64,000 nt of DNA from Caballeronia sp. dw_276 (GTDB taxonomy: Bacteria > Pseudomonadota > Gammaproteobacteria > Burkholderiales > Burkholderiaceae). Under the pieces are notes generated by a model. That model saw only the letters and a program-made list of their open reading frames with translations, had not been told where the DNA came from and did not search any database. The stretch spans positions 149,465 to 213,464 of the forward strand of contig NZ_JAAVUV010000014.1 of assembly GCF_018449635.1 (NCBI RefSeq). Direction: 5' to 3'. The position numbers and the translations under genes are program-made. Shown one piece after another: positions 44,016 through 52,448 of this stretch (the stretch's first letter is position 1; each line of letters opens with the position of its first letter).

Positions 44016-44981
44016 ATGAGCACATGGACTACTGCAGATATTCCGCCGCAGACCGGCAAGCGTGTTGTCGTCACGGGTGCGACCGGCGGATTGGGATATG
44101 AGACATCGCTCGAACTGGCGCGTGCGGGCGCCGAGGTGATTCTCACGGGTCGCAACGAAGCGAAAGGCCGTACAGCGCTCGACCGTATCCGCCGCGAAGT
44201 TCCGGACGCTCGGATCAGCTTCCAGATGATCGATCTGGCAAGTCTGAAGTCGATTTCGCGCGCCTCGGAACATCTGCTCGCCGAGGGCAGACCTATCGAT
44301 ATCCTCGTGAACAATGCCGGCGTGATGATGCTGCCGCAACACGAGAAAACCACTGATGGCTTTGAACGCCAGTTCGGCACCAACTATCTGGGTCACTTCG
44401 CGCTGACCGCGCAGTTGCTGCCGCTGCTGCAAAAAAGCGCCGCGCCGCGCGTGGTGAATTTGAGCAGCATCGCGCACAGGCGGGGGAAGGTCTCCTTCGA
44501 TAACCTTCAGGGCGAGCGCGTGTACAAAGCGTGGCCTGCTTACGAGCAATCGAAGCTCGCCATGCTGATGTTCGCGCTGGAACTGCAGCGGCGCAGCGAC
44601 GCAAACGGCTGGGGCATTATGAGCAACGCCGCGCATCCGGGATTCGCGCGGACAGACCTGATCGCGAACGGACCCGGGACATCGGGCGTGCTGGCCGTCG
44701 CCAGCCGCCTGATGTCGCGGTTCGTGAGCCACAGCGCGGCCGAGGGCGCGTTGCCCACGCTCCTCGCCGCGACGGCGCCGGAAGCACGCGGCGCCGCGTA
44801 CTATGGGCCGAAGGGTTTTCAGGAACTGACCGGCGCGCCATCGGAAGCGCGCATTTCCCCGCAGGCCACCAACGCCGAGATCGGCGCGAAGCTCTGGGAT
44901 GTATCGGTGAAACTCACGGGTGTCGAGTGGGGTGAGAAGCCGGGTGAAAAGCGTGGTGTTCAAACGCCGGAGAAAGTATGA
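44016..44981 (+). CDS. Short-chain dehydrogenase (retinol dehydrogenase/WW-domain oxidoreductase-like)
   Basis: SDR of about 321 residues. The cofactor motif VVVTGATGGLGYETSLELA and ILTGRNEAKGR favour NADP. NNAGVMMLPQHEKTTDGFE, the serine in NLSSIAHRRG and the catalytic Y-x-x-x-K in AYEQSKLAMLMFA follow. This layout is that of the RDH/WWOX-like branch, which acts on hydrophobic carbonyls. AAAGGG seven bases upstream supports the second methionine as start. Its stop overlaps the next gene by four bases. Confidence 0.92.
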   Translation: MSTWTTADIPPQTGKRVVVTGATGGLGYETSLELARAGAEVILTGRNEAKGRTALDRIRREVPDARISFQMIDLASLKSISRASEHLLAEGRPIDILVNNAGVMMLPQHEKTTDGFERQFGTNYLGHFALTAQLLPLLQKSAAPRVVNLSSIAHRRGKVSFDNLQGERVYKAWPAYEQSKLAMLMFALELQRRSDANGWGIMSNAAHPGFARTDLIANGPGTSGVLAVASRLMSRFVSHSAAEGALPTLLAATAPEARGAAYYGPKGFQELTGAPSEARISPQATNAEIGAKLWDVSVKLTGVEWGEKPGEKRGVQTPEKV

Positions 44982-45637
44982 AAGTCATCGTTTTTGGCGC
45001 GACAGGCATGGTCGGGCAGGGCGTATTGCGGGAATGTCTGCTCGACGCAGACGTCGAGCGCGTTGTCGCTGTCGGGCGCAGTACCACGCGGCAACTGGAT
45101 CCGAAGTTCGCGGAGATCGTGCACGGCGATCTGTTCGATCTCTCCGCGATCGAGGACCAGCTGACCGGTTTCGATGCCTGTTTTTTTTGCCTCGGCGTGT
45201 CGTCGTTCAGAATGAAAGAGGCCGACTATGCGCATCTGACCTACGACCTGACGTTCGGCATCGCGCGGGTTTTGTCGCGGCTCAATCCCGCAATGACGTT
45301 CTCGTATGTCTCGGGTTCAGGCACGGATTCGACCGAGCGCGGGAAGTCCATGTGGGCGAGGGTGAAGGGGCGCACCGAAAATGCGCTGTTGCGCATGCCG
45401 TTCAAGGCGGCCTATATGTTCCGCCCGGGAGCAATCCAGCCGATTGACGGCATCCGTTCGAAGACGCCGATGTATCAGGTCGCCATATCGATCATGCGCC
45501 CATTGTTTCCACTGCTGAGGCGCTCGTTTCCGAACGCAATTACCACCACGCAGCAACTCGGCCGCGCGATGGTCGTCACGGCGAAAGAGCGTGGGCCGTC
45601 GAGAACATTCGAGCCGCGCGATATCACGAAGTACTAG
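44978..45637 (+). CDS. NAD(P)-binding epimerase-like protein (atypical SDR)
   Basis: A Rossmann-fold protein of 219 residues beginning MKVIVFGATGMVGQGVLREC, with VHGDLFDLSAIEDQL, ACFFCLGVSS and the catalytic-type YVSGSGTDSTERGKSMWARVKGR. It resembles the HTATIP2/YbjT-like atypical SDR group. Translationally coupled to the preceding SDR (ATGA), so the two are co-expressed under the TetR regulator. The reaction is unknown. Confidence 0.88.
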   Translation: MKVIVFGATGMVGQGVLRECLLDADVERVVAVGRSTTRQLDPKFAEIVHGDLFDLSAIEDQLTGFDACFFCLGVSSFRMKEADYAHLTYDLTFGIARVLSRLNPAMTFSYVSGSGTDSTERGKSMWARVKGRTENALLRMPFKAAYMFRPGAIQPIDGIRSKTPMYQVAISIMRPLFPLLRRSFPNAITTTQQLGRAMVVTAKERGPSRTFEPRDITKY

Positions 45638-45673
45638 ATTCGCTCGTGCCGGCCGGGCCGGCACTTTCCCGGA

Positions 45674-46678
45674 TCAACGCGCGGCATCGCCCCAGCGATA
45701 TTCCTTCGTCGCGTCGTCGAGTTTCGCTTTCAACCCGCCGTCCAGCTTGAGGTCGACGGCGGCCAGGCTATCGGTCAGTTGCTCGGGCTTGCTCGCACCG
45801 ATGATGGCCGATGTGATCGCCGGATTCGCCAGGACCCACGCTACCGACGTTTTTGTCAGCGACTCGCCGGTTTCATCCACGATTTTCTGCAGGTTCGCGA
45901 TGGTCTCGAACTCGCGCTCGTGCCAGTAGCGTTGCGAATACATCTCGCCAGCCTTGCCGACTGTCCCGGTGAAACGGCCGTCGGCGGGTTTGGCATCGTG
46001 CTTGTGCTTGCCGGTCAACAAACCGCCAGCGAGCGGGTTATACGGAATCACGGCGATGTTTTCGTCGGCGGCGAGCGGCAGCAGTTCGCGTTCGATCTGA
46101 CGGAAGAGCAGGTTGTATCGCGGCTGGACGGAGATGAAGCGCGCAACGCGCAGGAAGTCCGAGCGTCCGAGCGCGGTTGCAAGCCGATAGGCCAGGAAAT
46201 TCGACACGCCGATATAACGCGCCTTGCCATGACGCACGATAGTGTCGAGCGCCTCGAGGGTTTCATCGAGCGGCGTTTCACGATCGTCGCTATGCAGCTG
46301 GTACAAGTCGACGTAGTCGGTGTTCAGCCGTTTCAGCGATGCGTCGATGGCGTCCAGCAAGTGCTTGCGCGATGCACCCTGGTCCCATGCCATCGGGCCC
46401 ATCTTGCCGACGGCTTTCGTCGCGAGGATGAATTCGCTGCGGCGCGAGGGCGTGTCCTTCAGCCATCGGCCGACGATTTCCTCAGTGCGGCCCGAATGCG
46501 TTTCGTCGGCGCCGAGCGGATAGACATCGGCGGTATCGATGAAATTCACGCCCGCTTCCGCGGCGCGATCCATGATGCTGCGCGACACGTTTTCTTCGGT
46601 CTGCAAGCCGAATGTCATGGTGCCGAGGCACAGGCGCGAAACGGTCAGGCCAGTCTTCCCAAACTTACGATATTCCAA
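45674..46678 (-). CDS. Aldo/keto reductase
   Basis: NADPH-dependent carbonyl reductase of 334 residues. The catalytic tetrad is visible: Asp in NFIDTADVYPLG, Tyr in the same block, Lys in FILATKAVGKMG and His in LYQLHSDDRETPLDE. The N-terminus MEYRKFGKTGLTVSRLCLGTM and the C-terminal IIGASKPEQLTDSLAAVDL are typical of the oxidoreductases related to YajO/TAS. The start codon is TTG at 46678, supported by GAGGAG six bases upstream. It converges with the NAD-binding protein gene, and 36 bases separate them. Confidence 0.94.
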   Translation of the reverse strand: MEYRKFGKTGLTVSRLCLGTMTFGLQTEENVSRSIMDRAAEAGVNFIDTADVYPLGADETHSGRTEEIVGRWLKDTPSRRSEFILATKAVGKMGPMAWDQGASRKHLLDAIDASLKRLNTDYVDLYQLHSDDRETPLDETLEALDTIVRHGKARYIGVSNFLAYRLATALGRSDFLRVARFISVQPRYNLLFRQIERELLPLAADENIAVIPYNPLAGGLLTGKHKHDAKPADGRFTGTVGKAGEMYSQRYWHEREFETIANLQKIVDETGESLTKTSVAWVLANPAITSAIIGASKPEQLTDSLAAVDLKLDGGLKAKLDDATKEYRWGDAAR

Positions 46679-46757
46679 GGCGAACTCCTCGAGCGATTGA
46701 CCAGGTTAAAGATTGAACAAGCTTAAACGCTACGGCCGATGCTTGCAGACGAAGGAC

Positions 46758-48140
46758 TTATGAGGTTGCAGGTTGAGCCGTGCCACGCGGGACGGTATCG
46801 AGGAACCGGAATACGATGGCGGACGCCAAGGTGACCACGCCCACGCACACGAACGCAATGCGAAAGGCCAGCGCCGCGGAGCCGAGGCTCGTGGAAAAGA
46901 CAGACACGAGGCCGCCGCCAATCGAAACACCCAGGCCGATCGCGAGCATCTGCACCATCGAGAAGAGGCTGTTGCCGCTGCCTGCATCCTTGATCGACAG
47001 GCCTTTGAGCGTGACGCTGTTCATCGCGGCGAACTGCATGGAATTGCACGCACCGAACACGGCGAGAATCGCAATCTCGATGACAAGCGGCGTGCTCAAC
47101 GAGAACGAAGCGAAGCCGACTATCGATGCCCCGACAAGAATCGTGTTCCACAGCAGGAAATTGTCGTAGCCGTAGCGCTTGACGAGCGGCGTGATCCATC
47201 CCTTCGCAACCGTGCCTGCAAACGCTGCGGGCAGCATCATCAGGCCCGAATGCAGCGGTGTGTAGCCGAGCTGCAATTGCATCAGGAGCGGCAAGAGAAA
47301 CGGCACGGCGCTCGATCCCACCCGGCACAGCAAATTGCCGATCAGCCCGACGCTGAAGTTCGGCTCGCTGAACAAGGACAGCTTGAACAACGGATTGGCG
47401 CGGCGCCTTGCGTACGGAATGTAGGAGAGCGCGGCGACGGCGGACACCGCGAACAACCCGCCCGACACCAGCACCTTGTGGGTCTGCGCGGGGCTGTCGA
47501 GCGCCATGGAAAACGCAACCATGCAGAGCGACAACAGCGCGCCACCAATGAAGTCGAAAGGGGGTGCATCGGCGATGGCGTCATCGGGAAGAAAACGCTG
47601 CACGGCGAGCAAACCGACCGCGCCGATCGGCACGTTGATCAGGAAGATCCAGTGCCATGAAAACGATTCGACGAACCAGCCGCCGAGCGTCGGGCCGAGA
47701 ATGGGACCGACCTGCCCTGCAATGGAGATGACCGCGAGCGCGGATACATAAGCCTCGCCGGTCACGCTGCGAAGCACGGCGAGCCGTCCGATAGGCAGCA
47801 GCATCGAACCGCCGATACCCTGGATCACGCGCGCGACGATCAGTTGATTGAGCGTTTGTGCGTTCGCGCAGCAAAGCGATCCGATCACGAATAACAGGAT
47901 CGCGACAAAGTAGACGCGCCGCGTGCCGAAGCGGTCCGCGAGCCAGCCCGAGGCGGGCGTAAGAAGCGCCATGGTCAGCGTGTATGCGACCACGATTGGC
48001 TGCATGGCGAGCGGCTGTGCGTGAAGGCTCCGCGCAATGGAAGGCAGGGCGGTATTGACGATGGTCGTGTCAAGCGCCTGCATAAAGAAGCCGACGGCCA
48101 CGATCCAGAGGAGCGCCGTGTGTGAGTTTTTTGGGGTCAT
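46758..48140 (-). CDS. MFS drug exporter, DHA2 family (EmrB/MdtD-like)
   Basis: Proton-driven efflux protein of 460 residues with about 14 transmembrane segments. The motif D1 ALDTTIVNTALPSIARSL, motif A GWLADRFGTRRVYF, motif B-like VARVIQGIGGSMLLP and motif C GPILGPTLGGWFVESFSWHW are present in order. It is divergent from a LysR gene 126 bases away, a common arrangement for a regulator and its target. Substrate is unknown. Confidence 0.94.
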   Translation of the reverse strand: MTPKNSHTALLWIVAVGFFMQALDTTIVNTALPSIARSLHAQPLAMQPIVVAYTLTMALLTPASGWLADRFGTRRVYFVAILLFVIGSLCCANAQTLNQLIVARVIQGIGGSMLLPIGRLAVLRSVTGEAYVSALAVISIAGQVGPILGPTLGGWFVESFSWHWIFLINVPIGAVGLLAVQRFLPDDAIADAPPFDFIGGALLSLCMVAFSMALDSPAQTHKVLVSGGLFAVSAVAALSYIPYARRRANPLFKLSLFSEPNFSVGLIGNLLCRVGSSAVPFLLPLLMQLQLGYTPLHSGLMMLPAAFAGTVAKGWITPLVKRYGYDNFLLWNTILVGASIVGFASFSLSTPLVIEIAILAVFGACNSMQFAAMNSVTLKGLSIKDAGSGNSLFSMVQMLAIGLGVSIGGGLVSVFSTSLGSAALAFRIAFVCVGVVTLASAIVFRFLDTVPRGTAQPATS

Positions 48141-48206
48141 TCTTTTGCTGATGATGCGTTGTAGCGCGGAATTCCGTGCAATGTGAAGATTTTAAGACCA
48201 TGCGTG

Positions 48207-48258
48207 GTTATCGGGAACCCCGCTGGCAACATTGACTGCGATCGGAATATTCGATAAC
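48207..48258. promoter_or_regulatory. LysR-type binding region between the MFS and lysR genes
   Basis: GTTATCG (48207-48213) and CGATAAC (48252-48258) are perfect inverted copies. The right one overlaps ATCGGAATATTCGAT (48241-48255), a dyad with the T-N11-A-like shape of LysR sites. It sits in the divergent promoter region just before the lysR start. Confidence 0.5.
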
Positions 48259-48266
48259 AATGGCAA

Positions 48267-49127
48267 ATGCTCAATCCTGTCTGGCTGAACACGTTCGCGA
48301 CGGTGGCCGCGTCGCATAGTTTTACCGACGCCGGCCGTCAGCTCAGCCTGACGCAATCGAGCGTCAGCGAGCACATCCGGCGTCTGGAGGAGCATGTGGG
48401 GCGTCGCCTGCTTGTCCGCGATACCCACTCGCTCGCACTCACCGCCGACGGCGAAGCCATGCTCGTCCACGCCCGGGTGATCCTCGAAGCCATGTCCCAC
48501 GCCGAATCGCAATTTCGTTCACCGCGATTGCGTGGCCGCGTGCGCCTGGGTTCATCGGACGATATGGCGCTCGGGCCGCTGCCGAGCGTGCTCGCCGCGT
48601 TCCGGCGCACGCATCCCGACGTCGAGCTGGAAATCACCATCGGCATGACGGGGCGGCTTTACGAACGTCTGGACGCTGGCGCGATCGATTTGTTGATCGG
48701 CAAGAGGCGGCTCGGCGACCGGCGCGGCATTCCGCTTTTTTCCGGAAAACTCGAATGGCTCGCGCGGACCGGGACCGAAGTGGATCTCACGCAGCCGCTG
48801 CCGTTGATTCTTGTCGCCGAGCCGAGCGTGACACGCGCCGTCGTGCTCGATGCGCTCGCGGCCGTCGGCGCTCAATGGCAAATGGTCTGCACGAGCAGTT
48901 CGTATGCAGGGTGCATTGCAGCGGCGCGCGGCGGGCTGGGGCTTACGGTGCGCTCGAATTTTCTGTCGGGCAGGGGACTAGCGCCGCCGGCGAACCGTGA
49001 GGAATTGCCGGAATTGCCGGAAGTCGAGTTCATCGCACTGGCGGCGAAGCATCTGAGCAGGCCGGCTCAAACGCTGCTGGAACTTCTGCAAGACAGCGAT
49101 CTGCGTGGCGAATGGGCCGGTGAATAA
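48267..49127 (+). CDS. LysR family transcriptional regulator
   Basis: Regulator of 286 residues. The winged helix-turn-helix is LNTFATVAASHSFTDAGRQLSLTQSSVSEHIRRLE at residues 7-41, and the substrate-binding domain follows with VRLGSSDDMALGPLPSVLAAFR. It probably controls the divergent MFS exporter. The co-inducer is unknown. Confidence 0.93.
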   Translation: MLNPVWLNTFATVAASHSFTDAGRQLSLTQSSVSEHIRRLEEHVGRRLLVRDTHSLALTADGEAMLVHARVILEAMSHAESQFRSPRLRGRVRLGSSDDMALGPLPSVLAAFRRTHPDVELEITIGMTGRLYERLDAGAIDLLIGKRRLGDRRGIPLFSGKLEWLARTGTEVDLTQPLPLILVAEPSVTRAVVLDALAAVGAQWQMVCTSSSYAGCIAAARGGLGLTVRSNFLSGRGLAPPANREELPELPEVEFIALAAKHLSRPAQTLLELLQDSDLRGEWAGE

Positions 49128-49268
49128 GCGCAGGTCAACGTCAGGCATGCGGCGTGCGAAAGCGCTGGCGCGGCTTGCGCTCGTTATCTGCGGCTTATCT
49201 GTGGGATTAATCGGCTTGTAAGCACAAGGTTGTGCAAACACAACGCGCGGCGGATTGGATTCCTTCCA

Positions 49269-49284
49269 ATAAGAAGCTTCTTAT
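49269..49284 (+). promoter_or_regulatory. Perfect 16-base palindrome ahead of the tannase-family gene
   Basis: ATAAGAAGCTTCTTAT is fully self-complementary and directly abuts the -10-like TATATT, 83 bases before the start codon. It is a strong operator candidate. Confidence 0.55.
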
Positions 49285-49366
49285 ATATTGTGCGGCGTCG
49301 GCCTAAAACTGGCCTCAGGCTTCAGGCGACAGTCCCATACCGTCCGCGGTAATCAACCTCTTATCG

Positions 49367-51007
49367 ATGCCCCAAGCCACACTCCGTCTCCTGCGTTCCC
49401 TCTCGATGATCGCCTTGTTTGCGTGCTGCGCGCACGCGAGCGCGGCGTCATACGTGGTCAAGCACTGCGCCGAGCTGGAAGGCAAGGACGTGCCGGCATC
49501 GGTGATCGGATTGCCCACGCGCGGAGCGATCATCACCGATGCTTCATTCGTGGCCGCGGCGGCTCCGCGCAATCGCAACGGCGATTACTGCCGGCTGGTC
49601 GGCGTGATCAAGGCGCAACTCGATACCACGCCCGACATCCGCTTCGAGGTGAACCTCCCGGCGCGCTGGAACGGCCGCGCGCTTCAAATGGGCGGTGGCG
49701 GTTATAACGGCGTGATCGTGAGCGGCACGGAACCAACGGCGTTTGCGCCGGCTGCATCGCCGTTATCGATCGGGTATGCAACGTTCGGCTCGGACTCCGG
49801 TCACGTCGGCAATTCGGGCCGCGCCGATTTCGCGATGAACGACGAAGCCGTGATCAACTTCGGCTACGGGCACCTCAAGAAAACCCATGACGTCGCGCTC
49901 GCATTGATCATCATGGGTTATGGGCGCAAGCCCGAGCAGACCTATTTCGCCGGCGGCTCAACGGGCGGGCGCGAAGCATTCACCGTAATCGAACGATATC
50001 CCGACGACTACGACGGCGTGATCGCGAACGCGCCGGCCATCAATTTTTCGGGTGTGCGGCTGATCGGGGTGAAAGTCGGGCGTGCATCGTACGGGACGCC
50101 GGGCGGCTTTGTCGGCCCCGCGCAGCAAAAGCGCGTGGTCGAGACGGTACTGCACGAATGCGATGGACTCGATGGCGCGCTCGACGGGATCGTCGCAAAC
50201 GTCGAGGCGTGCCGTGAGCGCGAGCCGAAGATCATCGCGCAGTTGCGTTGCGCAGGCGGACAACGGCCTTCGCAGCGGGACAGTTGTTTGTCGGAGGCGC
50301 AACTGGCGACGCTCGAAACCTTGCGCGACGGCTTCACGCTTCCCTACGAACTCGCGCATGGCGTGACACGTTATTACGGATACAACGTGTTCCAGGGCGT
50401 CGATTTTTCAAGTGGACTGGGACTCGGCAATTCGGGCGTGCTCGTGCAGCCGCCACGATTCGATGCCAACGGTTATCTGTTCACGCAGGGCGACAGTTAT
50501 ATGAAGTACTTCGTCACGCATGACCTGCGCTTCAACACGCTCGACTTCGACGTGGATCATCCGGGCGATTACAAAGGCCGTCTCGTCGATTTATCTTCCA
50601 CAGTCGGCGCCATGAACCCGGACATGTCGGCGTTCGTTGCCCACGGCGGCAAGCTGATCACCATGCACGGTCTCGCCGATGAAGTCATCAGCCCGAACCA
50701 GACCATCGCTTTTTATCAATCTCTCGTTGCGAAGTACGGGCAGGCCATCGTCGATTCGTTCATGCGGCTTTATATGGTGCCGGGGTTTCAGCACGGCAAC
50801 GGCGTGTTCATTCCGGCTTGGGACGAGCTAGGCGCGCTCGACAGATGGGTGACGGGCAACATCCCGCCGGAGACGCTGATCGGCTTCGACATAGCGAGCG
50901 CCACGAACGGACGCAGCCGGCCGCTTTGCCGCTATCCCGGATATCCGCGATACATTGGGAAAGGCAGCATCAACAGCGCGGCGAGCTTTCGATGTGAGAA
51001 TCCGTAG
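49367..51007 (+). CDS. Tannase/feruloyl esterase family protein, exported
   Basis: Serine esterase of 546 residues with a signal peptide (LRSLSMIALFACCAHASA). The nucleophile elbow AGGSTGGREAF lies near residue 200, the acid in TMHGLADEVISPNQT near 438 and the histidine in VPGFQHGNGVF near 477. Family members usually carry a CS-D-HC motif in which cysteines next to Ser and His form a disulfide; here both positions are glycine (GGS and HGN). The family cleaves phenolic esters such as feruloyl or galloyl esters, fitting a plant-associated life. It is a single gene between the LysR gene and a convergent CHRD gene. Confidence 0.88.
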   Translation: MPQATLRLLRSLSMIALFACCAHASAASYVVKHCAELEGKDVPASVIGLPTRGAIITDASFVAAAAPRNRNGDYCRLVGVIKAQLDTTPDIRFEVNLPARWNGRALQMGGGGYNGVIVSGTEPTAFAPAASPLSIGYATFGSDSGHVGNSGRADFAMNDEAVINFGYGHLKKTHDVALALIIMGYGRKPEQTYFAGGSTGGREAFTVIERYPDDYDGVIANAPAINFSGVRLIGVKVGRASYGTPGGFVGPAQQKRVVETVLHECDGLDGALDGIVANVEACREREPKIIAQLRCAGGQRPSQRDSCLSEAQLATLETLRDGFTLPYELAHGVTRYYGYNVFQGVDFSSGLGLGNSGVLVQPPRFDANGYLFTQGDSYMKYFVTHDLRFNTLDFDVDHPGDYKGRLVDLSSTVGAMNPDMSAFVAHGGKLITMHGLADEVISPNQTIAFYQSLVAKYGQAIVDSFMRLYMVPGFQHGNGVFIPAWDELGALDRWVTGNIPPETLIGFDIASATNGRSRPLCRYPGYPRYIGKGSINSAASFRCENP

Positions 51008-51030
51008 CTCGCCGCTTTACAGGCTTAGTG

Positions 51031-51468
51031 CTACTTGGCCGCTTCCACCTGGCCGCGGATCTCGCCGCCGGGATTCTTCGCCGTATGGACGTTGAAATAC
51101 CAGTTGCCGGCGAGCAGGTCTTTTGCTTGTGCGTCGGTTAGCGTGGCGCTGCCTTCAATCGGGCTCGGCAGCTTGCTTGCATCGATAGGGATCACCACGC
51201 CGGCATTCTTGCCGGCCGGCGCCGGGCCGTGGAAATGCGCCATGCTGGCCGGGCCCGTCAGGTCGGCATAAGTGACCTTCCAGCTCAGCAGTTTGGACGA
51301 CGTGTCGTATGTGCCATCCAGGTTGCCGTGGCCTTGGCTATCCTTTGGCGGCACTTCGGATGACGCCTTCAGGTCTGCCTTGAGGTTGACGGTATCGGCG
51401 AAGGCGAGTGCCGGGACGGCCAGCGTCAGCGAGAGGGCGGCAGCGGTCAGCATACGATTGAGTTTCAT
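51031..51468 (-). CDS. CHRD domain exported protein
   Basis: A 145-residue protein with a signal peptide (MKLNRMLTAAALSLTLAVPA, cleavage near AFA-D). The CHRD domain shows LKASSEVPPKDSQGHGNL, MAHFHGPAPAGKNAGVVIPI and the terminal NWYFNVHTAKNPGGEIRGQV, the most conserved block. CHRD domains occur in chordin and many bacterial exported proteins; no activity is established. The gene converges with the tannase gene; 23 bases separate them. Confidence 0.93.
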   Translation of the reverse strand: MKLNRMLTAAALSLTLAVPALAFADTVNLKADLKASSEVPPKDSQGHGNLDGTYDTSSKLLSWKVTYADLTGPASMAHFHGPAPAGKNAGVVIPIDASKLPSPIEGSATLTDAQAKDLLAGNWYFNVHTAKNPGGEIRGQVEAAK

Positions 51469-51644
51469 GAGCGTTTTTCCTGTTTTTTATGGACCAATGG
51501 AACTTCACGACGTTGCTCGACAAGGGCTGTCCGTTGATCCCGGCCGAGTGGTTTCGATAATACGTGTTGCGTCGTCAGTTGCTTTGGGAAACGCCTGTGC
51601 CGAAGGGTTTATTCCATCGGCTCCAGGCAGAATTGGCAACGCGT

Positions 51645-51671
51645 AAAAAAGGCGCCCTCGGCGCCTTTTCT
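51645..51671. terminator. Terminator of dps
   Basis: The stem AAAAGGCGCC-CTC-GGCGCCTTTT is symmetrical and lies 19 bases past the dps stop on the minus strand; it could act on both strands. Confidence 0.85.
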
Positions 51672-51689
51672 TCAACTACATCTACTGCC

Positions 51690-52205
51690 TTACGAACGCG
51701 TTGCCTCGAACAGAAACCAGACACGTTCCTCGGTCTGGTCGATCCAGTTTTCGATAAGACTCGCCGTCGCAACATCTTCCTTCTCGTCGCAGACGTCGTG
51801 CAATTCGCGCATGTACTTCACGAGCGACTCGTTGTCGCTGCGCAGTTCGTTGAGCATGTCGATAGGCGCAACGAAATCCGCGTCGTTGTCAGCGAGGCGC
51901 TTCAACGTGGTGATTTGTCCGACCGATCGCAACGTCGTGCCGCCAAGCTTGCGCGCGCGTTCGGCAATCGGGTCGATCATGTCGTAGACGAATTGCGCCT
52001 GGTCATCGAGCAACAAGTGGTAATCGCGAAAATGCGGTCCGCTCACGTGCCAATGAAAGTTCTTCGTTTTGACGAAAAGGGAAAACACGTCGGCCAGCAA
52101 CTTGGTCAGGCCTTCGGCGACTTGCTTGCGCGCGTCGTTTCCCAAGTCGGTTGGTGTGGTTAGAGCGGCGGATGCGGCGCTCGGTTTCTTGGTCGTTGTA
52201 GCCAT
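51690..52205 (-). CDS. dps: Dps family DNA starvation/stationary-phase protection protein
   Basis: Ferritin-like mini-ferritin of 171 residues that binds DNA and oxidises and stores iron. Ferroxidase-site residues are visible in KTKNFHWHVSGPHFRDYH and LLLDDQAQFVYDMIDPIAERARKLGG. The lysine-rich N-terminus MATTTKKPSAASAA may contact DNA. The methionine at 52205 is preferred, as the upstream extension shows no family features. The end LIENWIDQTEERVWFLFEATR is typical. Confidence 0.95.
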   Translation of the reverse strand: MATTTKKPSAASAALTTPTDLGNDARKQVAEGLTKLLADVFSLFVKTKNFHWHVSGPHFRDYHLLLDDQAQFVYDMIDPIAERARKLGGTTLRSVGQITTLKRLADNDADFVAPIDMLNELRSDNESLVKYMRELHDVCDEKEDVATASLIENWIDQTEERVWFLFEATRS

Positions 52206-52406
52206 GAATGCTCCAGGGTTGCTGAAATTGGCGGGAAAAGTCTTGTCACCAGCGCACGGTGTTGCACGTCTCATGCCCAAGCGGGAAGTTGGTTCAACGA
52301 CGTTCAAATTTGCAGGGCGCCCATGACAAGACAGCGTGACCCGCGTTTTCCCCTATGTCTTGCTTGTTGACTCAAAACCGAACCGGCACCACACTCCATA
52401 TCAAGG

Positions 52407-52416
52407 TGTGATCACA
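52407..52416 (+). promoter_or_regulatory. Palindromic operator candidate ahead of gntR
   Basis: TGTGATCACA is fully self-complementary and lies 32 bases before the gntR start. It has the size and symmetry of GntR/FadR-type operators and may serve autoregulation; it also looks like two CRP half-sites without the usual spacer. Confidence 0.45.
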
Positions 52417-52448
52417 GGTCACAGATCGCGTAAGGAGTTGTTTAATTC

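Noticed and set aside
52407..52416. CRP site
   Set aside because: TGTGA and TCACA half-sites are present but without the six-base spacer CRP needs.
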